From assembly GCA_039654915.1 (NCBI GenBank), contig CM077593.1, positions 36,674,501 through 36,738,500 on the forward strand: a stretch of DNA of 64,000 nucleotides. The letters run 5' to 3'. Origin of the DNA: Aquilaria yunnanensis. Lineage: Eukaryota > Streptophyta > Magnoliopsida > Malvales > Thymelaeaceae. The notes under the pieces were generated by a model. The model was given only the letters and a program-made list of their open reading frames with translations, was not told where the DNA came from and ran no database searches. Within the stretch, counting starts at the first letter, position 1. Each line of letters starts with the position of its first letter. Below are positions 10,494 to 22,980 of this stretch, piece by piece. Position numbers and translations under genes: made by a program.

Positions 10494-13400
10494 TCAATTT
10501 TTCTTCAGCAATATGAGAATTCCTGTTGTCGAGGTTCTAAGGAAATCTCCTTAACCTCAAATTCAATCAATTTTTCTACAACGATAGGAGAGTTCCTCCT
10601 GTAGAGGTTCTAAGGAAAGCTCCTCAACCGCAAACTCAATCAAATTTTCAAACACAGTCAATTTTTCTTCAACGATAGGAGAGTTCCTGTCGTAAATGTT
10701 CTAAGAAAAGCTCGTTAACCTCAAACTCTATCAAATTTTCAAACACAGTCAATTTTTCTTCAACGATACGAGAGTTCCTATCGTAGAGGTTCTAAGGAAA
10801 GCTCCTTAACCTCAATCTCAATTAAATTTCCAAACACAGTCAATTTCTCTTCAACGATAGGAGAGTTCCTATCGTTGAGGTTCTAAGGAAAGCTCCTTAA
10901 CCTCAAACTCAATCAATTTTTCAAACACAGTCAATTTTTCATCAACGATAGGAGAGTTCCTGTCGTAGAGGTTCTCAGGAAAGCTCCTTAACCTCAAACT
11001 CAATCAATTTTTCAGACACAGTCAATTTTCTTCCACGATAGGATAGTTCCTGTCGTAGAGGTTCTAAGGAAAGCTCCTTAACCTCAAATTAAATCAAATT
11101 TTCAAACACAGTTAATTTTTCTGCAACGATAGAAGTGTTCCTGTCGTACAGGTTCTAAGGAAATCTCCTTAACCTCAAACTTCATTTAAGATTTCAAACA
11201 CAGTCAATTTTTCTTCAACGATAAGAGAATTCCTGTTGTCGAGGTTCTAAGGAAATCTCCTTATCCTCAAATTCAATCAATTTTTCTGCAACGATAGGAG
11301 AGTTCCTGTCCTAGAGCTTCTAAGGAATGCTCCTTAACCTCAAACTCAATCAAATTTTTAAACACAGTCAATTTTTCTTCAACGATAGGAGAGTTCCTGT
11401 CGTAGAGGTTCTACGAAAAGGTCGTTAACCTCAAACTCTATCAAATTTTCAAACACAGTCAATTTTTCTTCAACGATAGAAGAGTTCCTATAGTTGAGGT
11501 TCTAAGGAAAGCTCTTCAACCTCAAACTCAAAAGAATTTTCAAACATAGTCAATTTTTCTTCAACGATACGAGAGTTCCTGTTGTAGAGGTTCTAAGGAA
11601 AGCTCCTTAACCTCAAACTCAATAAATTTTTCAAACACAGTCAATTTTTCTTCAACGATAGAAGAGTTCCAGTCGTAGAGGTTCTAAGGAAATCTCCTTA
11701 ACCTCAAACTTCAATCAATTTTTCAAAAACAGTCAATTTTTCTTCAACGATAATAGAATTCCTGTTGTCGACGTTCTAAGGAAATCTCCTTAAATGCAAA
11801 TTCAATCAATTTTTCTACGACGATAGGAGAGTTCCTGTCATAGAGCTTCTAAGGAAAGCTTCTTAACCTCAAACTTAACGATGGGAGAGTTACTGCCGTA
11901 GAGGTTTTAAGCCTTAACCTCAAACTCAATCAATTTTTCAAATACAGTCAATTTTTCTTCAACGATAGGAGAGTTCCTGTCGTAGTGGTTCTCAGGAAAG
12001 CTCCTTAACGTTATACTCAATCAATTTTTGAGACACAGTCAATTTTCTTCAACGATAGGAGGGTTCCTGTCGTAGAGGTTGTAAGGAAAGCTCCTTCACC
12101 TCAAACTCAATCAAATTTTCAAACACAGTCAATTTGTCTTCAACGATAAGAGAGTTCCTGTCGTAGAGGTTCTAAGGAAAGCTCCTTAACCTCAAACTCA
12201 ATCAAATTTTCAAACACAGTCAATTTTTCTTCAATCATAAGAGAGTTCCTGTCGTAGAGGTTCTAAGGAAAGCTCATTAACCTCAAACTCAATCAAATTT
12301 TCAAACACAGTCAATTTTTCTTCAATCATAAGAGAGTTCCTGTAGTAGAGGTTCTAAGGAAAGCTCCTTAACCTCAAACTGAATCAAATTTCCAAACACA
12401 GTCAATTTTTCTTCAACGATAGGAGAGTTCCTATCGTAGAGGTTCTAAGAAAATCTCCTTAACCTCAAACTCAATCAAATTTTCAAACATAGTCAATTTT
12501 TCTTCAACGATAGTAGAGTTGCTGTCGTAGATGTTCTAAGAAAAGCTCGTTAACCTCAAACTCTATCAAATTTTCAAACACAGTAAATTTTTCTTCAACG
12601 ATACGAGAGTTCCTATCGTAGAGGTTCTAAGGAAAGCTCCTTAATCTCAATCTCAATTAAATTTCCAAACACAGTCAATTATTCTTCAACGATAGGAGAG
12701 TTCCTGTCGTTGAGGTTCTAAGGAAAGCTCCTTAACTTCAAACTCAATTAATTTTTCAAACACAGTCAATTTTTCATCAACGATAGAAGAGTTCCTGTCG
12801 TAGTGGTTCACAGGAAAGCACCTTAACCTCAAACTCAATAAATTTTTCAGACACAGTTACTTTTCTTCCACGATAGGAGAGTTCCTATCGTAGAGGTTTT
12901 AAGGAAAGCTCCTTAACCTGAAATTAAATCAAATTTTCAAACACAGTTAATTTTTCTTCAACGATAGAAGAGTTCCTGTCGCACAGGTTCGAAGGAAATC
13001 TCCTTAACCTCAAACTTCAATTAATATTTCAAACACAGTCAATTTTTCTTCAACGATAAGAGAATTCCTATTGTCGAGGTTCTAAGGAAATCTCCTTATC
13101 CTCAAATTCAATCAATTTTTCTGCAAAGATAGGAGAGTTCCTGTCCTAGAGCTTCTAAGGAATGCTCCTTAACCTCAAACTCAATCAAATTTTCAAACAC
13201 AGTCAATTTTTCTTCAACGATAGGAGAGTTCCTGTTGTAGAGGTTCTAAGAAAAGCTCGTTAACCTCAAACTCTATCAAATTTTCAAATACAGTCAATTT
13301 TTCTTCAACGATAGGAGAGTTCCTGTCGTTGAGGTTCTAAGGAAAGCTCTTCAACCTCAAACTCAAAACAATTTTCAAACACAGTCAATTTTTCTTCAAC

Positions 13401-14131
13401 GATAGTAGAGTTCCTGTCGTAGAGGTTCTAAGGCATTCTCCTGAACCTCAAACTCAATCAAATTTTCAAACACAATCAATTTTTCTTTAACGATAGGAGA
13501 GTTCCTGTCGTAGAGGTTCTAAGGAAAGCTCCTTAACCCCAAACCTAATTATATTTTCAAACACAGTCAATTTTTCTTCAACGATAGGAGAGTTCCTGTC
13601 GTTGAGGTTCTAAGGAAAGCTCCTTAACCTCAAACTCAATTAATTTTTCAAACACAGTCAATTTTTCTTCAATGATAGGAGAGTTCCTGTCGTAGAGGTT
13701 CTCAAGAAAGCTCCTTAACCTCAAACTCAATTAATTTTTCAGACACAGTCAATTTTCTTCAACGATAGAGGAGTTCCTGTTGTAGAGGTTTTAAGCAAAG
13801 CTCCGTAACCTCAAACTAAATTAAATTTTCAAACACAGTCAATTTTTCTTCAACGATAGAAGAGTTCCTGTCTTAGAGGTTCTAAGGAAATCTCTTTAAC
13901 CTCAAACTTCAATCAAATTTTCAAAGACAGTCAATTTTTCTTCAACGAAAAGAGAATTCCTGTTGTCGAGGTTCTAAGGAAATCTCCTTAACCTCAAATT
14001 CAATCAATTTTTCTGCAACGATAGGAGAGTTCCTATCCTAGAGCTTCTAAGGAATGCTCCTTAACCTCAAACTCAATCAAATTTTCAAACACAGTCAATT
14101 TTTCTTCAACGATAGGAGAGTTCCTGTCGTA

Positions 14132-14167
14132 GAGGTTCTAAGGAAAGCTGAGGTTCTAAGGAAAGCT
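14132..14167 (+). repeat. Local 18-bp duplication in the GC-richer half
   Basis: GAGGTTCTAAGGAAAGCT occurs twice in direct succession (14132-14149 and 14150-14167), followed by CCTTAACC. This differs from the TCAATTTTTC subunit and involves the dyad region of the monomer. It appears to be a private slippage event; I did not see it elsewhere. Confidence 0.88.
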
Positions 14168-16991
14168 CCTTAACCTCAAACTGAATCAAATTTTCAAACA
14201 CAGTCAATTTTTCTTCAATGATAGGAGAGTTCCTGTCGTAGAGGTTCTATGGAAATCCCCTTAACCTCAAACTCAATCAAATTTTCAAACACAGTCAATT
14301 TTTCTTCAACGACAGGAGAGTTCCTATCGTAGAGGTTCTAAGGAAAGCTCCTTAACTTCAAACTCAATCAAATTTTCAAAAATAATCAATTTTTTCTCAA
14401 TGATAGGAGAGTTCCTGTTGTAATGGTTCTAAGGAAACCTCCTTAACCTCAAACTCAATCAATTTTTCAAACACAGTTAATTTTCTTCAAAGATAGGAGA
14501 GTTCCTGTCGTAGAGGTTCTAAGGAAAGCCGTTTAACCTCAAACTAAATCAAATTTTCAAACACAGTGAATTTTTCTTTAACAATAGGAGAGTTCCTGTC
14601 GTAGAGGTTCTAAGGAAATCTCCTTAACCTCAAACTTCAATCAAATTTTTAAACACAATCAATTTTTCTTCAACGATAAGAGAATTCCTGTTGTAGAGGT
14701 TCTAAGGAAATCTCCTTAACCTCAAATTCAATCAATTTTTCTACAAGGATAGAAGAGTTTCTATCGTAGAGGTTTTGAGGAATGCTCCTTAACCTCAAAC
14801 TCAAACAAATTTTCAAACACAGCCAATTTTTTTTGAACGATAGGAGAGTTCCTGTCGTTGGGGTTCTAAAGAAAGCTCCTTAACGTCAAACTCAATCAAA
14901 TTTTCAAACACAGTCAATTTTTCTTCAATGATAGTAGAGTTCCTGGCGTTGAGGTTCTAAAGAAAGCTCCTCAACCTCAAACTCAATAAAATTTTCAAAC
15001 ACAGTCAATTTGTTTTCAACGATAGGTGAGTTTCTGTCGTAGAGGTTCTAAGGAAAGCTCCTTAACTTCAAACTCAATCAAATTTTCAAACACATTTAAT
15101 TTTTCTTCAATGATAGAAGAGTTCCTGTCGTAGAGCTTCTAAGGAATGCTCCTTAACCTCAAACTTAATAAATTTTTCAAACACAGTAAATTTTTCTTCA
15201 ATGATAGGAGAGTTCCTGTTGTAGAGGTTCTCAGGAAAGCTCATTAACCTCAAACTCAATAAATTTTTCAAACACAGTCAATTTTTTGTTCAACGATAAG
15301 AGAGCTCCTGTCGTAGAGGTTCTAACGAAATCTCCTTAACCTCAAACTTCGACCAATGTTTCAAACAGAGTCAATTTTTCTTGAATGATAGGATAGTTCC
15401 TGTCGTAGAGGTTCTAAGGAATGGTCCTTAACCTCAAACTCAATCAAATTTTCAAACACAGTCAATTTTTCTTCAACGATAGTAGAGTTCCTGTCGTAGA
15501 GGTTCTAAGGAAATCTCCTTAACCTCAAAGACAATCAAATTTTCAAACACAATCAATTTTTCTTTAACGATAGGGGAGTTCCTGTCGTAGAGGTTCTAAG
15601 GAAGGCTCCTGAACCCCAAACTCAATTAAATTTTCAAACACAGTCACTTTTTCTTCAACGAGAGGAGAGTTCCTGTCGTTGAGGTTCTCAGGGAAGCTCC
15701 TTAACCTCAAACTCAATCAATTTTTCAAACACAATCAATTTTTCTTCAATGATTGGAGAGTTCCTGTCGTAGAGGTTCTCAGGAAAGCTCCTTAACCTCA
15801 AACTCAATCAATTTTTCAGACACAGTCAATTTTCATCAACGATAGAAGAATTCCTGTCGTAGAGGTTCTAAGGAAATCTCCTTAACCTCAAACTTCAATC
15901 AAATTTTCAAACACAGTCAATTTTTCTTCAACGAAAAGAGAATTCCTGTTGTCGAGGTTCTAAGGAAATCTCCTTAACCTCAAATTCAATCAATTTTTCT
16001 GCAACGATCAGAGAGTTCCTGTCCTAGAGCTTTTAAGGAATGCTCCTTAACCTCAAACTCAATCAAATTTTCAAAACAGTCAATTTTTCTTCAACGATAG
16101 GAGAGTTCCTGTCGTAGAGGTTCTAAGGAAAGCTCATTAACCTCAAATTGAATCAAATTTTCAAACACAGTCAATTTTTCTTCAATGATAGGAGAGTTCC
16201 TGTCGTAGAGGTTCTGAGGAAAGCTCCTTAACCTCAAACTCAATCAAATTTTCAAAAACAGTCAATTTTTCCTCAATGCTAGGGGAGTTCCTGTTGTAAA
16301 GGTTCTAAGGAAGCCTCCTTAACCTCAAACTCAATAAATTTTTCAAACACAGTCAATTTTCTTCAACGATAGGAGAGTTCCAGTCGTAGAGGTTATAAGA
16401 AAAGCCCTTTAACCTCAAACTAAATCATATTTTCAAACATAGTGAATTTTTATTTAACAATAGCAAAGTTCCTGTCATAGAGGTTCTAAGGAAATCTCCT
16501 TAACCTCAAACTATAATCAAATTTTCCAACACAGTCAATTTTTCTTCAACGGAAAGAGAATTCCTGTTGTCGAGGTTCTAAGAAAATCTCCTTAACCTCA
16601 AATTCAATGAATTTTTCTGCAACGATAGGAGAGTTCCTGTCCTAGAGCTTCTAAGGAATGCTCCTTAACCTCAAACTAAATCAAATTTTCAAACACAGTG
16701 AATTTTTCTTTAACAATAGCAGAGTACCTGTCGTAGACGTTCTAAGGAAACCTCCCTAACCTCATACTAAATCAAAATTTCAAACACAGTCAATCTTTCT
16801 TCAACGATAGAAAAGTTCCTGTCGCAGAGGTTCTAAGGAAATCTCCTTAACCTCACATTCAATCAATTTTTCTACAAGGATAAAAGTGTTCCTATCGTAG
16901 AGGTTCTAAGGAATGCTCCTTAACCACAAACTCAAAAAAATTTTCGAACACAGCCAATTTTTTTTCAACGATAGGAGAGTTCCTGTTGTTG

Positions 16992-19900
16992 GGGTTCTAA
17001 GGAAAGCTCCTTAACGTTAAACTCAATCAAATTTTCAAACATAGTCAATTTTTCTTCAACGATAGTAGAGTTCCTCTCGTTGAGGTTCTAAGGAAAGCTC
17101 TTCAACCTCAAACTCAATAAAATTTTCAAACACAGTCAATTTTTCTTCAGCGATAGGAGAGTTTCTGTCGTAGAGGTTCTAAGGAAAGCTCCTTAACTTC
17201 AAACTCAATCAAATTTTCAAACACAGTCAATTTCTCTTGAAGGGTAGAAGAGTTCCTGTCGTAGAGCTTCTAAAGAATGCTCCTTAACCTCAAACTCAAT
17301 AAATTTTTCGAACACAGTCAATTTTTCTTCAACGATAGGAGAGTTCCTGTCGTAGAGGTTCTCAGGAAAACTCCTTAACCTCAAACTCAATCAATTTTTC
17401 AAACACAGTCAATTTTTCTTTAACGATAGGAGAGTTCCTGTCGTTGAGGTTCTAAGGAAATCTCCTTAACCTCAAACTCAATCAAATTTTCAAAAACAGT
17501 CAATTTTTCCTCAATGCTAGGAGAGTTCCTGTTGTAAAGGTTCTAAGGAAACCTCCTTAACCTCAAACTCAATGAATTTTTCAAACACAGTCAATTTTCT
17601 TCAACGATAGGAGAGTTCCAGTCGTAGAGGTTCTAAGGAAAGCCCTTTAACCTCAAACTAAATCAAATTTTCAAACACAGTGAATTTTTATTTAACAATA
17701 GCAAAGTTCCTGTCATAGAGGTTCTAAGGAAATCTCCTTAACCTCAAACTATAATCAAATTTTCAAACACAGTCAATTTTTCTTCAACGGAAAGAGAATT
17801 CCTGTTGTCGAGGTTCTAAGAAAATCTCCTTAACCCCAAATTCAATGAATTTTTCTGCAACGATAGGAGAGTTCCTGTCCTAGAGCTTCTAAGTAATGCT
17901 CCTTAACCTCAAACTCAATCAAATTTTCAAACATAGTCAATTTTTCTTCAACGATAGCAGAGTTCCTGTCGTAGAGGTTCTAAGGAAAGCTCATTAACCT
18001 CAAACTGAATAAAATTTTCAAACACAGTCAATTTTTCTTCAACGATAGGAGAGTTCTTGTCGTAGAGGTTCTAAGTAAAGCTCCTTAACCTCAAACTCAA
18101 TCAATTTTTCAAACACAGTCAATTTTTCTTAAACGATAGGAGTGTTCTGGTCGTAGAGGTTCTAAGGAAAGATCCTTAACCTCAAACTCAATCAAAATTT
18201 CAAAAACAGTCAATTATTCCTCAATGCTAGGAGAGTTCCTGTTGTAAATGTTCTAAGGAAACCTCCTTAACCTCAAACTCAATCAATTTTTCAAACACAG
18301 TCAATTTTCTTCAACGATAGGAGATTTCCTGTCGTAGAGGTTCTAAGGAAAGCCCTTTAACCTCAAACTAAATCAAATTTCCAAGCACAGTGAATTTTTC
18401 TTTAACAATAGCAGAGTTCTGTCGTAGACGTTCTAAGGAAATCTCCTTAACCTCAAACTAAATCAAATTTTGAAATACAGTTATTCTTTCTTCAACGATA
18501 AAAGAGTTCCTGTCGCAGAGGTTCTGAGGAAATCTCCTTTACCTCAAATTCAATCAATTTTTCTACAAGGATAAAAGAGTTCCTATCGTAGAGGTTCTAA
18601 GGAATGCTCATTAACAACAAACTCAAACAAATTTTTGAACACAGCAAATTTTTTTTCAACGATAGGAGAGTTCCTGTTGTTGGGGTTCTAAAGAAAGCTC
18701 CTTAACGTCAAACTCAATCAAATTTTCAAACACAGTCAATTTTTCTTCAACGATAGTAGAGCTCCTGTCATTGAGGTTCTAAGGAAAGTTCTTCAACCTC
18801 AAACTCAATAAAATTTTCAAACACAGTCAATTTTTCTTCAGCGATAGGAGAGTTTCTGTCGTAGAGGTTCTAAGGAAAGCTCCTTAACTTCAAACTCAAT
18901 CAAATTTTCAAACACAGTCAATTTTTCTTCAATGGTAGAAGAGTTCCTGTCGTAGAGCTTCTAAGGAATGCTCCTTAACCTCAAACTCAATAAATTTTTC
19001 AAACACAGTCAATTTTTCTTCAACGCTAGGAGAGTTCCTGTCGTAGAGGTTCTCAGGAAAGCTCCTTAACCCCAAACTCAATCAATTTTTCAAACACAGT
19101 CAATTTTTCTTAAACGATAGGAGAGTTCCTGTCATAGAGGTTCTAAGGAAAGCTCCTTAACCTCAAACTCAATCAAATTTTCAAAAACAGTCAATTTTTT
19201 CTCAATGCTAGGAAAGTTCCTGTTGTAAAGGTTCTAAGGAAACCTCCTTAACCTCAAACTCAATAAATTTTTCAAACACAGTCAATTTTCTTCAACGATA
19301 GGAGAGTTCCAGTCGTAGAGGTTCTAGGGAAAGCCCTTTAACCTCAAACTAAATCAAATTTTCAAACACAGTGAATTTTTCTTTAACAATAGCAGAGTTC
19401 CTGTCGTAGAGGTTCTAAGAAAATCTCCTTAACCTCAAACTTTAATCAAATTTTCAAACATAGTCAATTATTCTTCAACGAAAAGAGAATTCCTGTTGTC
19501 GAGGTTCTAAGAAAATCTCCTTAACCTCAAATTCAATCAATTTTTCTGCAACGATAGGAGAGTTCCTGTCCTAGAGCTTCTAAGGAATGCTCCTTAACCT
19601 CAAACTCAATCAAATTTTCAAACACAGTCAATTTTTCTTCAACGATAAGAGAGTTCCTGTCGTCGAGGTTCTAAGGAAAGCTCATTAACCTCAAACTGAA
19701 TCAAATTTTCAAACACAGTCAATTTTTCTTCAACGATAGGAGAGTTCCTGTCGTAGAGGTTCTAAGTAAAGCTCCTTAACCTCAAACTCAATCAATTTTT
19801 CAAACACAGTCAATTTTTTCTTAAACGATAGGAAAGTTCTGGTCGTAGAGGTTCTAAGGAAAGCTCCTTAACCTCAAACTCAATCAAATTTTCAAAGACA

Positions 19901-20375
19901 GTCAATTTTTACTCAATGCTAGGAGAGTTCCTCTTGTAAATGTTCTAAGGAAACCTCCTTAACCACAAACTCAATCAATTTTTCAAACACAGTCAATTTT
20001 CTTCAACGATAGGAGAGTTCCTGTCGTAGAGGTTCTAAGGAAAGCCCTTTAACTTCAAACTAAATCAAATTTTCAAACACAGTGAATTTTTCTTTAACAA
20101 TAGCAGAGTTCCTGTCATAGACGTTCTAAGGAAATCTCCTTAACCTCAAACTAAATCAAAATTTCAAACACAGTCAATCTTTCTTGAACGATAGAAGAGT
20201 TCCTGTCGCAGAGGTTCTAAAGAAATCTCCTTAACCTCAAATTCAATCGATTTTTCTACAAGAATAGAAGAGTTCCTATCGTAGAGGTTCTAAGGAATGC
20301 TCCCTAACCTCAAACTCAAACAAATTTTTGAACACAGCCAATTTTTTTTCAACGATAGGAGAGTTCCTGTTGTTG
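16992..20375 (+). repeat. Two tandem ~1.69-kb, 19-monomer HOR units
   Basis: Units run 16992-18682 and 18683-20375, delimited by the GTTGGGG monomer. Walking through the first unit gives 19 monomers: 17 of about 91 bp and two of 73 bp (positions 10 and 18 of the unit), and 17 x 91 + 2 x 73 = 1693. Characteristic members in order include AATGGTAGAAG-type, TCCTCAATGCTAGG, a T4 monomer with CCAGTCGTAG, a TAGCAAAG/TAGCAGAG monomer, CCTGTTGTCGAGG, CCTGTCCTAGAGC, and a CTACAAGG short monomer. The second unit follows the same order with scattered substitutions. Within a unit, monomers 6-8 resemble 14-16, an older internal duplication. Confidence 0.85.
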
Positions 20376-22980
20376 GGGTTCTAAAGAAAGCACCTTAACG
20401 TCAAACTCAATCAAATTTTCAAACACAGTCAATTTTTCTTCAACGATAGTAGAGTTGCTGTCGTTGAGGTTCTAAGGAAAGCTCTTCAACCTCAAAGTCA
20501 ATAAAATTTTCAAAGACAGTCAATTTTTCTTTAGCGATAGGAGAGTTTCTGTCGTAGAGGTTCTAAAGAAAGCTCCTTAACTTCAAACTCAATCAAATTT
20601 TCAAACACAGTCAATTTTTCTTCAATGGTAGAAGAGTTCCTGTCGTAGAGCTTCTAAGGAATGCTCCTTAACCTCAAATTCAATAAATTTTTCAAACACA
20701 GTCAATTTTTCTTCAACGATAGGAGAGTTCCTGTCGTAGAGGTTCTCAGGAAAGCTCCTTAACCTCAAACTCAATTAATTTTTCAAACATAGTCAATTTT
20801 TCTTAAACGATAGGAGAGTTCCCGTCGTAGAGGTTCTAATGAAAGCTCCTTAACCTCAAACTCAATCAAATTTTCAAAAACAGTCAATTTTTCCTCAATG
20901 CTAGGAGACTTCCTATTTTAAAGGTTCTAAGGAAACCTCCTTAACCTCTAACTAAATAAATTTTTCAAACACAGTCAATTTTCTTCAACGATAGGAGAGT
21001 TCCAGTCGTAGCGGTTCTAAGGAAAGCCCTTTAACCTCAAACTAAATCAACTTTTCAAACACAGTGAATTTTTCTTTAACAATAGCAGAGTTCCTGTCGT
21101 ATAGGTTCTAAGGAAATCTTCTTAACCTCAAACTTTAATCAAATTTTCAAACACAGCCAATTTTTGTTCAACGAAAAGAGAATTCCTGTTGTCGAGGTTC
21201 TAAGAAAATCTTCTTAACTTCAAAATCAATCAATTTTTCTGCAACGATAGGAGAGTTCCTGTCCTAGAGCTTCTAAGGAATGCTCCTTAACCTCAAACTC
21301 AATCAAATTTTCAAACACAGTCAATTTTTCTTCAACGATTAGAGAATTCCTGCCATAGAGGTTCTAAGGAAAGCTCATTAACCTCAAACTGAATCAAATT
21401 TTCAAACACAGTCAATTTTTCTTCAAAGATAGGAGAGTTCCTGTCGTAGAGGTTCTAAGTAAAGCTCCTTAACCTCAAACTCAATCAATTTTTCCAACAC
21501 AATCAATTTTTCTTAAACGATAGGAGAGTTCCTGTCGTAGAGGTTCTAAGGAAAGCTCCTTAACGTCAAACTCAATCAAATTTTCAAAAACAGTCAATTT
21601 TTCCTCAATGCTAGGAGAGTTCCTATTGTAAATGTTCTAAGGAAACCTCCTTAACCTCAAACTCAATCAATTTTTCAAACACAGTCAATTTTCTTCAACG
21701 ATAGGAGAGTTCCTGTCGCAGAGGTTCTAAGGAAAGCCCTTTAACCTTAAACTAAATCAAATTTTGAAACACAGTGAATTTTCTCTTTAACAATAGAAGA
21801 GTTCCTGTCGTAGAGGTTTTAAGGAAATCTCCTTAACCTCAAACTAAATCAAATTTTCAAACACAGTCAATTTTTCTTCAACGATAGGAGTGTTCTTGCC
21901 GTAGAGGTTCTAAGGAAATCTCCTTAACCTCAAACTCAATCAAATTTTCAAACACAGTCAATTTTTCTTCAACGATAGGAGAGTTCCTGTCGTAGATGTT
22001 CTAAGTAAAGCTCCTTAACCTCAAACTCAATCAATTTTTCAAACACAGTCAATTTTTCTTAAACGATAGGAGACTTCCTGTCGTAGAGGTTCTAAGGAAA
22101 GCTCCTTATCCTCAAACTCAATCAAATTTTCAAAAACAGTCAATTTTGTCTCAATGCTAGGAGAATTCCTGTTGTAAATGTTCTAAGGAAACCTCCTTAA
22201 CCTCAAACTCAATCAATTTTTCAAACACAGTCAATTTTCTTCAACGATAGGAGAGTTCCTGTCGTAGAGGTTCTAAGGAAAGCCCTTTAACCTCAAACTA
22301 AATCAAATTTTCAAACACAGTGAATTTTTCTTTAACAATAGCAGAGTTCATGTCGTAGAGGTTTTAAGGAAATCTCCTTAACCTCAAACTTTAATCAAAT
22401 TTTTAAACACAGTCAATTTTTCTTCAACGATAAGAGAATTCCTGTTGTAGAGGTTCTAAGGAAATCTCATTAACGTCAGATTCAATCAATTTTTCTACAA
22501 GGATAGAAGAGTTCCTATCGTAGAGGTTCTAGGGAATGCTCCTTAACCTCAAACTCAAACAAATTTTCAAACACAGCCAATTTTCTCTCAACGATAGGAG
22601 AGTTCCTGTCGTTGGGGTTCTAAAGAAAGCTCCTTAATGTCAAACTCAATCAAATTTTCAAACACAGTCAATTTTTCTTCAACAATAGGAGAGTTCCTGT
22701 CGTTGAGGTTCTAAGGAAAGCTCTTCAAGCTCAAGCTCAATAAAATTTTCAAACACAGTCAATTTTTCTTCAACGATAGGAGAGTTTCTGTCGTAGAGGT
22801 TCTAAGGAAAGCTCCTTAATTTCAAACTCAATCAAATTTTCAAACACATTCAATTTTTCTTCAACGATAGGAGAGTTCCTGTCGTAGAGCTTCTAAGGAA
22901 TGCTCCTTAACCTCAAACTCAATCAAATTTTCAAACACATTCAATTTTTCTTCAACGATAGGAGAGTTCCTGTCGTAGAG

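Larger units (their letters stand above)
10011..22900 (+). repeat. Array domain II: mixed long/short monomers with ~1.69-2.2 kb HORs
   Basis: From the first 73-bp monomer at 10011, short monomers recur (for example near 10555, 11268, 11800, 13100, 14000, 14722, 15980, 16600, 16855, 17840, 18545, 19520, 20235, 21220 and 22475). A GTTGGGG monomer marks HOR units: GGGTTC falls at 14861, 16992, 18683, 20376 and 22615, giving spacings of 2131, 1691, 1693 and 2239 bp. Other shared variants are CCAGTCGTAGAGG, TAGCAGAGTTCC and CCTGTCCTAGAGC. No gene or RNA was found. The right edge is approximate. Confidence 0.8.
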
